NCBI RefSeq assembly: GCF_000729995.1
Contig: NZ_JNFG01000024.1
Coordinates: 1 to 64,000 of the forward strand
Reading direction: 5' to 3'
DNA: 64,000 nucleotides
From: Caballeronia sordidicola
GTDB taxonomy: Bacteria; Pseudomonadota; Gammaproteobacteria; Burkholderiales; Burkholderiaceae
Below are positions 44,984-53,018 of this stretch, in pieces. Below the pieces are notes generated by a model that saw only the letters and a list, made by a program, of their open reading frames with translations, was not told where the DNA came from and did not search any database. The translations under genes were made by a program, and so were the position numbers. Numbering within the stretch: position 1 is the first letter of the stretch; each line of letters opens with the position of its first letter.

Positions 44984-45991
44984 CTACGTGTGATAGCCCA
45001 TATCACCGCGCACCTTGCCGCGAAATACCCAGTAAGACCACACGACATAAAGCACGATAACGGGTAGCAGGAACATCGTCCCGATCAGCAGGAACTGCTG
45101 CGAAAGCGGCGTCGTGGACGCATCCCACAACGTCACCGACGGTGGCGCGATGAAGGGCCAAAGGCTGATCACAAGACCTGTGAAGGCCAGGAAGAACAAC
45201 CCGATCGAGCACATGAACGGGACCACTTCCTTGCGTTTTTCGAGTGCCGACCACAATGTCCAGACCAGCAGCACCGTCAGTACCGGTACCGGCGCGAACG
45301 CGAAGCTATCCGGAAAACTGAACCAGCGCGCCGAGATACGCGCGTCCTTCAGCGGTGTCCAGATACTGATCAACAAGATAAACGCGACCACGCCGAACAG
45401 CACTTTCTTGGCCATTCCACGTGCCCATTCCTGCAACTCGCCTTCTGTCTTGAGCACGAGCCACGTCGTGCCCTGCAGCGCGTAGCCGAAGATCAGCCCC
45501 ACGCCCGTCAGGAGCGGAAACGGCGCAAACCAGTCCCAGCTCGTGCCGGCGAATACGCGTCCGTGAATGGGAAATCCCTGCATGAACATGCCCAGCACAA
45601 CGCCCTGCGAGAACGTTGCGACCAGCGAGCCGTACCCGAATGCGCTGTCCCAGATCCACTTGCGCGCGCCGACCACTTCGCGGAATTCAAACGCCACGCC
45701 GCGAAAGATCAAACCCAGAAGCATGAACAGGATCGGAAAATAAACCGCCGGCACGATGATCGCGAACGCAAGCGGAAAGACCGCGAGCAAGCCGCCGCCG
45801 CCCAGGATCAGCCAGGTTTCATTGAAATCCCAGACGGGTGCGACCGAGTTGATCATCAGTTGGCGTTCAACCGGATCGCGGCGCATCAGGAACACCATGC
45901 CTACGCCGAGATCGAAGCCGTCGAGCAGCACGTACATGAATACCGCGAGCGCGAGGATGGCGGCCCACATCGGTACGAGGTCGAGCATCAT
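44984..45991 (-). CDS. cydB: cytochrome bd ubiquinol oxidase subunit II
   Basis: A 335-residue integral membrane subunit with eight or nine hydrophobic segments. The N-terminus MWAAILALAVFMYVLLDGFD, VWDFNETWLILGGGGLLAVF and FRGVAFEFREVVG are typical of CydB/CioB. It has no haem of its own and stabilises the CydA haems. It overlaps cydA by 4 bases. No cydX-like small gene is visible downstream. Confidence 0.95.
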   Translation of the reverse strand: MMLDLVPMWAAILALAVFMYVLLDGFDLGVGMVFLMRRDPVERQLMINSVAPVWDFNETWLILGGGGLLAVFPLAFAIIVPAVYFPILFMLLGLIFRGVAFEFREVVGARKWIWDSAFGYGSLVATFSQGVVLGMFMQGFPIHGRVFAGTSWDWFAPFPLLTGVGLIFGYALQGTTWLVLKTEGELQEWARGMAKKVLFGVVAFILLISIWTPLKDARISARWFSFPDSFAFAPVPVLTVLLVWTLWSALEKRKEVVPFMCSIGLFFLAFTGLVISLWPFIAPPSVTLWDASTTPLSQQFLLIGTMFLLPVIVLYVVWSYWVFRGKVRGDMGYHT

Positions 45992-47457
45992 GATCTCCTG
46001 GAAGGGGGAACGACGTCGTCCGGGCCGACGGGTTTTACTGCACTGGCGCCGCCCGATGCATCAGCCGATGCCGCCGCCGCCGATAACGGCCGCGCCGCGC
46101 GCGTTTCCGGTTGCAGGAGATCGTGATCGGTATCGACGTGTTCATCGGCGGGGCCGATCCGCACGAGCCGCCGCAGCAGGATGAATCCCGAGCCGAAGAT
46201 GACGATATACGCCAGCACGTAGAGCAGCCACGAAAGCCCGACATCGCCGGCTGTCAGCGACGGCGTGACCGAGTCCTTGGTGCGCATCAGTCCATACACG
46301 GTCCACGGCTGGCGGCCGGCTTCGGTCGTCGTCCATCCCGCCAGCACGGCGATAAACCCAAGCGGCATGCCGTACGTGGCGCAACGCAGCCAGCGCGTAC
46401 TGGTTTCGAGCTTGCCGCGTGCGAACAGGACAATGCCCGAGAGGACCAGCGCGAACATCAGCAACGCGATGCCGACCATGATGCGGAACGCGAAGAACAC
46501 CACCGCCACGTTCGGCCGGTCCTCACGCGGGAAGTCCTTCAGGCCCTGCACCCGGCCGTCCAGACTATGTGTGAGGTAGATGCTGCCGAGCACCGGTATC
46601 GATATTTCGAAGTCGTTGCGCTCGTTGGCCTGGTCGGGGATCGCGAAGACGGCCGCGGGCACGCCCCTGCCGGTGTTCCACAAACCTTCCATCGCGGCGA
46701 GCTTGGCAGGCTGATGCTGGAGCGTGTTCAGACCGTGCGCATCGCCGATAACCATCTGCACGGGCACCATGATCACGAGAAAGATCAGCGCCATCTTGGT
46801 CATCACGCGGCTTTCCTCGAGCGCGCGACGCTGCCGCAAATAAAGCGCGCCGACGCCGAGAATCACGAATGCGGCCGTCACCAGGAACGCGCTGACCGTA
46901 TGACCGATGCGGTAAGGAAAGGAGGGCGTAAAGATGGCGTCGAAGAAACTCGTCACTTCGAAGCGGCCATCGGGAAGGATCCTGTAGCCGGCCGGCGTTT
47001 GCATCCAGCTATTCACCGCGAGAATCCAGAACGACGAAATCACCGTCCCCGACGCGACGAAAACCGCTGCAAGCACGTGCGCCCATTGCGGCACGAGCTT
47101 GCGCCCAAACAGCAGGACGCCCAGAAACGCCGCTTCGAGAAAGAACGCCGTCAGGACCTCGTAACCCATTAGCGGGCCGATCACGCTGGAGGTGGCATCG
47201 GTGAACCGGCTCCAGTTGGTGCCGAACTGGAACGGCATCACGATCCCCGACACCACGCCCATGCCGAATGAAACCGCGAATATCTTCAGCCAGAACGCAG
47301 AAAGCCGCCGGTACACGTCCCGTTTGCTTAGCCACCAGAGCAATTCAAGCGTCGCGATAAAACACGATAACCCGACCGTGAACGCCGGCAACAGGATGTG
47401 AAACGCTATCACCCAGGCAAACTGGAAACGGGATAGCAAAACGGCATCGAACTCCAT
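45988..47457 (-). CDS. cydA: cytochrome bd ubiquinol oxidase subunit I
   Basis: A 489-residue subunit that oxidises quinol and reduces O2 at the haem b595/d site. The ATG at 47457 has GGGAG 5 bases upstream; a GTG two codons earlier lacks one. The haem-ligand histidine lies in FAWVIAFHILLPAFTVG (His20), and the quinol-site motif EAGRQPWTVYGLMRT is present. The short quinol loop and length fit the cyanide-insensitive CioA branch rather than E. coli CydA. It serves respiration at low oxygen or under inhibitors of haem-copper oxidases. Confidence 0.95.
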   Translation of the reverse strand: MEFDAVLLSRFQFAWVIAFHILLPAFTVGLSCFIATLELLWWLSKRDVYRRLSAFWLKIFAVSFGMGVVSGIVMPFQFGTNWSRFTDATSSVIGPLMGYEVLTAFFLEAAFLGVLLFGRKLVPQWAHVLAAVFVASGTVISSFWILAVNSWMQTPAGYRILPDGRFEVTSFFDAIFTPSFPYRIGHTVSAFLVTAAFVILGVGALYLRQRRALEESRVMTKMALIFLVIMVPVQMVIGDAHGLNTLQHQPAKLAAMEGLWNTGRGVPAAVFAIPDQANERNDFEISIPVLGSIYLTHSLDGRVQGLKDFPREDRPNVAVVFFAFRIMVGIALLMFALVLSGIVLFARGKLETSTRWLRCATYGMPLGFIAVLAGWTTTEAGRQPWTVYGLMRTKDSVTPSLTAGDVGLSWLLYVLAYIVIFGSGFILLRRLVRIGPADEHVDTDHDLLQPETRAARPLSAAAASADASGGASAVKPVGPDDVVPPSRRS

Positions 47458-47853
47458 GAACACTCCCGGCGAGAAGTTTCAAATGGGTTGATTCTGCGGC
47501 GCGCCATCCACGCCCAGACGCGCAAATACGGCGCTGTGTCGTGCCACGTCGCGGCGGTGCTTCACGCATCGACCGCTGCGTTCTGGTTTAGATTAAAGCA
47601 GGTTTTTGTGAAAGGACGTTTTTATTTCGTGTTGTCATTCAAGGATGCATTCACTGCGCGAACGGATTAACGCAGCGCATAAAGGTGTTCGCAGCGAGGC
47701 CGCTGCGGGTCATTTCAGCTTTTCGTATTTCTTGGATCCTGAAGCGAAAGGCGCCGTAGCAGCGGCTGAAACCGGCTCGAATGCCGGGGAATTGTCGTGT
47801 GGCCGGCGAGCGACTTATTCGTCCTATCGTTATAATTTCAGCTTTATTACATG
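47458..47853. other. divergent region cydA / guanidine exporter
   Basis: No gene is supported. A TATAAT at 47831-47836 is a plausible -10 for the riboswitch transcript, without a clear -35. I found no FNR/ANR box (TTGAT-N4-ATCAA) for cydA. Confidence 0.5.
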
Positions 47854-47854
47854 C

Positions 47855-47901
47855 CGCATGGACGACCCTGCGTGCTTCTGATTGCATCGGGGACGACCCC
47901 G
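47855..47901 (+). promoter_or_regulatory. guanidine-II (mini-ykkC) riboswitch
   Basis: Two hairpins, each capped by the tetraloop ACGA, stand in tandem. The first is 47855-47872 (six pairs and one mismatch around ACGA at 47862-47865). The second is 47888-47901 (CGGGG-ACGA-CCCCG, perfect). The linker is 15 bases. This is the exact architecture of the guanidine-II class, in which the two ACGR loops kiss and bind guanidinium. It ends 8 bases before the GGGAG ribosome binding site of an SMR exporter gene, the class's usual target. Confidence 0.9.
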
Positions 47902-47919
47902 CTTTAGACGGGAGTTTCC

Positions 47920-48240
47920 ATGTCGTGGTTTCTATTGCTGATCGCCGGCCTGCTTGAAGTGGCGTGGGCCGCGGGCCTCAAAACCTCCGAAGGTTTCACG
48001 CGGCTGTGGCCGTCGGTATTCACGCTGGTTACAGCCGTCGGCAGCTTCGTACTCTTGGCGCTGGCAATGCGCCAGTTGCCGCTGGGCACGGCTTACGCGG
48101 TGTGGACGGGTATCGGCGCGGTCGGGGCGTTCGTGTTCGGGATTGTCATGCTGGGCGAAGCCCTGACGGTTGCGCGGATCGCGAGTGCCGCATTGATCGT
48201 GGTTGGGCTGATCGGATTGAAACTGTCGTCGGGACATTAA
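47920..48240 (+). CDS. gdx: guanidinium exporter, SMR family (Gdx/SugE)
   Basis: A 106-residue four-helix membrane protein that works as a dual-topology dimer exchanging guanidinium for protons. The essential glutamate is Glu13 in LLEVAWAAGLK, and the GTAYAVWTGIGAVGAF motif distinguishes the Gdx/SugE branch from EmrE. GGGAG precedes the ATG. Control by the guanidine-II riboswitch directly upstream supports guanidinium rather than general quaternary-ammonium export. Confidence 0.95.
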   Translation: MSWFLLLIAGLLEVAWAAGLKTSEGFTRLWPSVFTLVTAVGSFVLLALAMRQLPLGTAYAVWTGIGAVGAFVFGIVMLGEALTVARIASAALIVVGLIGLKLSSGH

Positions 48241-48690
48241 ATCCGACGATTTAGCGCACTGCAGCGGCTTTTTGTCGCGGTCTGTCGTGGATCATTGGCG
48301 GACTATTAAAGGGATCGCAAAAATGACCGTTAAAGAGATCAGGGGCCGCGTGTGCCGTGGTTTCGTGATTAAGGGCTGAATCAGGAACGTTGGATGCTGA
48401 ACACGCCGTTATATGGCGCGATGCGTCAACGCGCTGCGCGTGGCTATAATGACTTTCAGGTGTCTTGAAAAATTCACCGGGTTCGGCAGCCTGAGTTGGC
48501 CGCATGAATTTGGCCACATAAGCCTGGAACAGCGCCAGAATAAGGTGGGCCGGGTCAATACCGGGCCGCAACCATTTATCCCCAGCCCGTCGCCGGACAG
48601 CTTGAGCGGCGGGTCAGGCATTCGTAGCCGGATGCGCCGGAGTCTGACCGGCGCTCGGGCACGGGGCGAGCAGCGCGCAAGGAGACGGTC
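48241..48690. other. 450-base region without a gene
   Basis: No open frame here has a ribosome binding site and coding bias together. A TATAAT at 48445-48450 could be a -10 for the downstream DUF4126 operon, without a convincing -35. Confidence 0.5.
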
Positions 48691-49332
48691 ATGCTTGAAG
48701 CACTTTCGCTGGCAGCGGGACTTTCGTGGGCCAGCGGGCTGCGACTGTATCTGACGGTATTCGTCGCGGGGCTGTTCGAGCGCATGGGACTGGTCCACTT
48801 GCCCGACACCCTCGCTGTGCTGGGCTCTCCATGGGTGATCGGCGTAGCGGCAGCGCTCGCCGTGGTTGAGTTTTTCGCCGATAAAATCCCCGCCTTCGAT
48901 TCCCTCTGGGACGCCATTCACACCTTTATTCGCATTCCTGCCGGCGCAGTGCTGGCCGTCGGGGCGTTCGGCCACGCCGATCCGGCGTTGCTGACCATTG
49001 CTGCGCTCGCCGGCGGCACGCTCGCGGGCGCCGCGCATCTGGCGAAAGCCGGCACGCGTGCGTTGATCAATTTATCGCCGGAACCGGTGTCGAACTGGGT
49101 GGCATCGGCGACTGAGGATTTCGGCGCGTTGCTCGGCATCACGCTCGCCTTGTTCGTGCCGCTGTTGTGCCTCGTCCTGATTATTGCGTTCCTGTTGTGT
49201 GCCGGCTGGGCATTACCGCGGCTCGTGAGAGGCGTGCGCGGCGGTTTCGGGCGGATGGCCAAGCACATGGTGCCCAGCGTCAGCGCGCGTGTGAATCCGG
49301 GCGTCGGCCGGTTCAGGAGCAAGCACGATTGA
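48691..49332 (+). CDS. DUF4126 membrane protein
   Basis: A 213-residue inner-membrane protein with five or six hydrophobic segments. The start LSLAAGLSWASGLRLYLTVF and VVEFFADKIPAFDSLWDAIH are characteristic of DUF4126, whose function is unknown. AAGGAG lies 7 bases before the ATG. A basic tail follows the last helix. Its TGA overlaps the TTG start of the FtsX-type permease gene, so the two proteins are probably made together. Confidence 0.87.
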   Translation: MLEALSLAAGLSWASGLRLYLTVFVAGLFERMGLVHLPDTLAVLGSPWVIGVAAALAVVEFFADKIPAFDSLWDAIHTFIRIPAGAVLAVGAFGHADPALLTIAALAGGTLAGAAHLAKAGTRALINLSPEPVSNWVASATEDFGALLGITLALFVPLLCLVLIIAFLLCAGWALPRLVRGVRGGFGRMAKHMVPSVSARVNPGVGRFRSKHD

Positions 49333-51947
49333 GTACGAGTAGCCTGGGCGGCGAGTTGAAGCAGGATTCGAAGCAAGATTCCAAGCAGGATTCAAAGCAG
49401 CAAGGACTGAGCTTCGCGCAGATCGCGCGCCAGTCGCTGCGAATGACCGCGCGCGACTGGCGTGCGGGCGAGTTGACCATGCTCATCCTCGCGCTCGTGC
49501 TGGCGGTTGCCGCGCTCGCGAGTGTCGGGTTTCTCGGCGACCGGATGCGCCAGGGGCTGGAGCGGGATGCGCGGCAGATGATCGCTGCGGATTTCGTTGT
49601 CCGCGCCGATCATCCGGTCGATCCCGCGTTCGCCGCAGAAGCGGCGCAACTCAAGCTCGAGACCGCGACCACCGCGATCTTCCCCAGCATGATCAGCGCG
49701 GGTGTTTCTGGCAATACGTCCACCGTGCCCGTTGCCCGCCTGGCGGCGTTGAAGGCTGTTTCGCCCGGGTATCCGCTGCGCGGCGCGGTGCGCATCGCGA
49801 CTGCTGTCGATCAGCCCGGTACGCCCGCCACATCCATTCCTGCGCCCGGCACCGTCTGGGTCGACCCCGCGTTACTCGATGCGCTGAAAGTGCCCGTCGG
49901 CGGCACGGTGCGCGTCGGTACGCGCACGTTCACGGTGGCGGCGGTCATCACCCGCGAACTCGATCGCGGATTCTCATTCGTCAGCTTTTCGCCGCGCCTG
50001 ATGATGCGTGCCGATGAACTCGCGTCCACCGGCCTCGTCACGTTCGGCAGCCGCGTGACCTATAGGCTGCTGGTAGCAGGACCCGATGCGCAGGTCAAGC
50101 AGTTCGCGACCTACGCACGCGCAAAAGTGGACGATGGCAAGCTGCGCGGCGTCGCGCTTGAATCGTTGCAGGACGGCCAGCCGCAAGTGCGTCAGACCAT
50201 CGACCGCGCCAGTCATTTCCTCACGCTCGTTTCGCTGCTCACCGCGCTGCTCGCGGCGGTTGCCATTGCGATGGCCTCGCACCGCTTTGCGCGCCGGCAT
50301 CTGGACGGCTGCGCCGCGATGCGTTGCCTCGGCGTGAGCCAGCGGACGTTGCGGTCTTTGTTTATCGGTGAATTCTTGGCTGTTGGGCTGCTTGGCAGCG
50401 CGGTGGGGGTTGTGCTCGGCTTTGGCGGGCATCTGGTGCTGCTGGACTGGCTGGGCACGCTCGTCGATGTCGAATTGCCTCCGCCTAGCGTCTGGCCTGC
50501 GCTGCAGGGCATTGCGACCGGACTGGTGCTGTTGCTTGGTTTCGCTGTGCCGCCGTTGCTGCCGCTGACCCGCGTGCCGCCGGTCCACGTGATTCGCCGG
50601 GAGCTCGGCGATGCCGGCCGGGTAGCGTGGATCGCCTACGGCGTGGGCGTGCTGCTGTTCGCCGGCCTGCTCGTGCTCGCGGCGGGCGAATGGAAGCTTG
50701 GCGGGATCGTCGCGGGCGGCTTCGCTGGCGGTCTGGTTGTGTTTGGCGGCATTGCGCGCGTGGCGCTCTGGGCGGCCGCGCGGTTCGTTCGCAGCGAACG
50801 CGTGGGTGCCGGAGTGGGCTGGCGGTACGCGCTGGCGTCGCTTGAGCGGCGCAGCGGCGCGAGCGCGCTGCAGATCACGGCGCTTGGCATCGGCCTGATG
50901 TGCCTGCTGCTCATCGCGATGACGCGCAGCGACCTGATCGCAGGTTGGCGGCAATCGACGCCGCCGGACGCGCCGAATCAGTTTCTCATCGATATCCAGC
51001 CTGACCAGCGCGCCGGCGTCACCGATTACCTCAAGCAACATGGCCAGGCCGACGCGGCGTTGTCCCCGATGGTGCGCGGCCGCCTGATCGCCGTGAACGG
51101 CAAGCCGGTCAGCCCCGACAACTACGAAAAGGCCGACGCAAAGCGGCTGGTTGACCGTGAGTTCAATCTCTCGTACACGACCGAACTACCCGGCGATAAC
51201 CGCGTGGTCGGCGGCGACTGGTACGGCACGGACGGGAAACCGCAGATATCAATAGAAGAGGGCCTTGCGAAGATCATCCACGTGAAGCTCGGCGATACGA
51301 TGCGTTTCGACGTAGCCGGCATGCAGGTGGAAGGGCCGGTCACGAGCCTGCGAAAGGTCGACTGGAATTCGTTCAAGGTTAACTTCTTTGTGCTGATGCC
51401 GCCGCCGTCCATCAGTGATTTGCCCGCCACGTTCATCACCAGTTTCCATTTGCCGCCGGGGCAGCAGGGTTTGATCGATGGCTTGATCAACCAATATCCG
51501 AGCGTGACCGCCATTGATATCGCGCCGATTCTCGCGCAGATCCAGCGCGTGCTGGAGCAAGTGATTGGCGCTGTGCAGTTCCTGTTTGTCTTCACGCTCG
51601 CGGCGGGCGTGCTCGTGTTGTACGCGGCGCTGGCCGGCACGCGCGACGAGCGTGTGCACGAGTCCGCGCTGCTGCGCGCGCTCGGGGCGTCGCATAAGCA
51701 GGTGCGCTCGGTGCAGACCGCTGAGTTCGTGGCAGTGGGCGCATTGAGCGGGCTGATGGCCGCGCTTGGCGCGCAGGCAATAGGCTGGGTGCTGGCGACG
51801 CACGTGTTCGAGTTTCACATCGATTTCAACCCGTGGCTCGTGCCCGCGGGCATTGTGGCAGGTGTCGTGTGTTCGGGCGTGGGCGGCTGGATGAGTTTGC
51901 GCCGCGTGTTGTCGCGGCCCGCGCTGCAGTCGTTGCGGGATGCCTGA
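49329..51947 (+). CDS. FtsX/MacB-type ABC transporter permease (YbbP-like)
   Basis: An 872-residue permease. The TTG at 49329 overlaps the DUF4126 stop and has AGGAG nine bases upstream, so it is the best start. The order is a hydrophilic head with three KQDS repeats, TM1 (LTMLILALVLAVAALASVGF), a large periplasmic domain, a three-helix FtsX block (SLLTALLAAVAIAMASHRFA and following), a middle membrane block, a second periplasmic domain with DWNSFKVNFFVLMPP, and a C-terminal FtsX block. This is the YbbP plan. The usual YbbA ATPase gene is not adjacent. Confidence 0.88.
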   Translation: MSTSSLGGELKQDSKQDSKQDSKQQGLSFAQIARQSLRMTARDWRAGELTMLILALVLAVAALASVGFLGDRMRQGLERDARQMIAADFVVRADHPVDPAFAAEAAQLKLETATTAIFPSMISAGVSGNTSTVPVARLAALKAVSPGYPLRGAVRIATAVDQPGTPATSIPAPGTVWVDPALLDALKVPVGGTVRVGTRTFTVAAVITRELDRGFSFVSFSPRLMMRADELASTGLVTFGSRVTYRLLVAGPDAQVKQFATYARAKVDDGKLRGVALESLQDGQPQVRQTIDRASHFLTLVSLLTALLAAVAIAMASHRFARRHLDGCAAMRCLGVSQRTLRSLFIGEFLAVGLLGSAVGVVLGFGGHLVLLDWLGTLVDVELPPPSVWPALQGIATGLVLLLGFAVPPLLPLTRVPPVHVIRRELGDAGRVAWIAYGVGVLLFAGLLVLAAGEWKLGGIVAGGFAGGLVVFGGIARVALWAAARFVRSERVGAGVGWRYALASLERRSGASALQITALGIGLMCLLLIAMTRSDLIAGWRQSTPPDAPNQFLIDIQPDQRAGVTDYLKQHGQADAALSPMVRGRLIAVNGKPVSPDNYEKADAKRLVDREFNLSYTTELPGDNRVVGGDWYGTDGKPQISIEEGLAKIIHVKLGDTMRFDVAGMQVEGPVTSLRKVDWNSFKVNFFVLMPPPSISDLPATFITSFHLPPGQQGLIDGLINQYPSVTAIDIAPILAQIQRVLEQVIGAVQFLFVFTLAAGVLVLYAALAGTRDERVHESALLRALGASHKQVRSVQTAEFVAVGALSGLMAALGAQAIGWVLATHVFEFHIDFNPWLVPAGIVAGVVCSGVGGWMSLRRVLSRPALQSLRDA
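49359..49394 (+). repeat. three in-frame 12-bp repeats (KQDS)
   Basis: AAGCAGGATTCG and two near copies (one or two differences each) encode KQDSKQDSKQDS in the cytoplasmic head of the permease, followed by a partial KQQ copy. Confidence 0.85.
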
Positions 51948-52044
51948 TCTCAGATGCAACGCGTGGCCGGGCGCCCCCCGCTATCCACAAGACGAACCCC
52001 GCAGCGCTCATTGCGCCATCTCCCGATAACCCTGAAGAAAGCGT

Positions 52045-52452
52045 ATGACCGAAGCAAATATTGAACAAGCGCCGCAACCCACGGCATTCGAACTTGTTGG
52101 CGGCGAGGAGCGCGTGCGTGCACTCGTCGACCGGTTCTATGACCTGATGGATCTCGAGCCGGAGTTCGCGGATTTACGCGCATTGCATCCCGCAACACTC
52201 GAGAATTCCCGCGATAAATTCTTCTGGTTCCTGTGCGGCTGGATGGGCGGCCCGGACCATTACATCAGCCGCTTCGGACATCCGCGCTTGCGTGCTCGCC
52301 ATCTGAACTTCGCGATTGCATCGCCGCAACGGGATCAATGGTTGCGCTGCATGGCGTGGGCCATGGAAGACATCAGTCTTGATGCGCCCTTGCGCGAGCG
52401 CCTCCTCACGTCCTTCTTCGATACCGCCGACTGGATGGTCAACCGCCCGTAG
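52045..52452 (+). CDS. truncated haemoglobin, group II
   Basis: A 135-residue globin. Group II hallmarks are VRALVDRFYDLMDLEPEF in helices A-C, the FWFLCGWMGGPDHY segment, the proximal-histidine region GHPRLRARHLNF and the Trp G8 in DQWLRCMAWAM. Such proteins bind O2 or NO and are linked to nitrosative or oxidative protection. It is monocistronic with a GAAGAAAG ribosome binding site. Confidence 0.93.
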   Translation: MTEANIEQAPQPTAFELVGGEERVRALVDRFYDLMDLEPEFADLRALHPATLENSRDKFFWFLCGWMGGPDHYISRFGHPRLRARHLNFAIASPQRDQWLRCMAWAMEDISLDAPLRERLLTSFFDTADWMVNRP

Positions 52453-52644
52453 GGTATTGGTTCATTGGTTACAAACATGGCTTCAAACCCCTTCGTGTAG
52501 AGGGCGTAGGCGAGCCCGCAAGCAACCCATTTCCTCACCACCCGAATTGCTCATCGCCTTCATTAATCGGTAATTTTGAGCCGATTATGATCGAAATTGA
52601 AGGTTTACCGAACTTTTCGTGCCGGTTAGCCAGGATGATTGTAT

Positions 52645-52673
52645 TTGACCAGGATAGCCATAAGCGGTAAAAT
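52645..52673 (+). promoter_or_regulatory. sigma-70 promoter of the hipBA-like operon
   Basis: TTGACC (52645-52650), a 17-base spacer and TAAAAT (52668-52673) form a strong promoter. The expected start near 52680 lies inside the left arm of the operator. Confidence 0.75.
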
Positions 52674-52713
52674 TATGCCGGTAATTCGGTGTTTAAGCTG
52701 ATAACCGGCATAA
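52673..52713. promoter_or_regulatory. operator of the hipBA-like operon
   Basis: A perfect 10-bp inverted repeat, TTATGCCGGT (52673-52682) and ACCGGCATAA (52704-52713), has arm centres 31 bp apart, so two dimers or one dimer with DNA bending could bind. It overlaps the promoter -10 and transcription start, as expected for HipB-type autorepression. Confidence 0.7.
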
Positions 52714-52715
52714 AA

Positions 52716-53018
52716 ATGCACTTTAATCTGTCTAGCTCTCAAGAAGTCGTAGCGGAGTTGGGGCAACGTCTGCGCGCGCAGCGGCTCCTGCAGAACCTTC
52801 AGCAGGACGAACTCGCCAGCCGTGCCGGAATCTCTGAGCGGGCTCTTCGCAATATCGAGCGCAGTGGGCGTGCCACGCTCGACAACTTCGTGAGGGTCGT
52901 CATGGCTTTGGGGCTGGTGGAAGAAATGGGCGGTATTTTTGCGTTGAAGCCCAAATCCATCAAGGCGATGGAGGCGGCCAGCATCAAGCGCCAGCGCGCT
53001 TCTCGAGCTTCAGAATGA
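52716..53018 (+). CDS. hipB: HipB-like XRE-family antitoxin
   Basis: A 100-residue Cro/CI-type DNA-binding protein. The helix-turn-helix lies at about residues 20-70 (QQDELASRAGISERALRNIE). The ATG at 52716 is preferred to a GTG at 52689 because the GTG would place coding sequence across the operator; neither has a strong ribosome binding site. Its stop overlaps the HipA-like gene by 4 bases (ATGA). It should neutralise the kinase and repress the operon. Confidence 0.85.
   Translation: MHFNLSSSQEVVAELGQRLRAQRLLQNLQQDELASRAGISERALRNIERSGRATLDNFVRVVMALGLVEEMGGIFALKPKSIKAMEAASIKRQRASRASE

Noticed and set aside
47464..47500. TCAA-N5-TTGA palindrome before cydA as an FNR/ANR site
   Set aside because: The half-site order is reversed relative to TTGAT-N4-ATCAA, so it does not fit the FNR family consensus.
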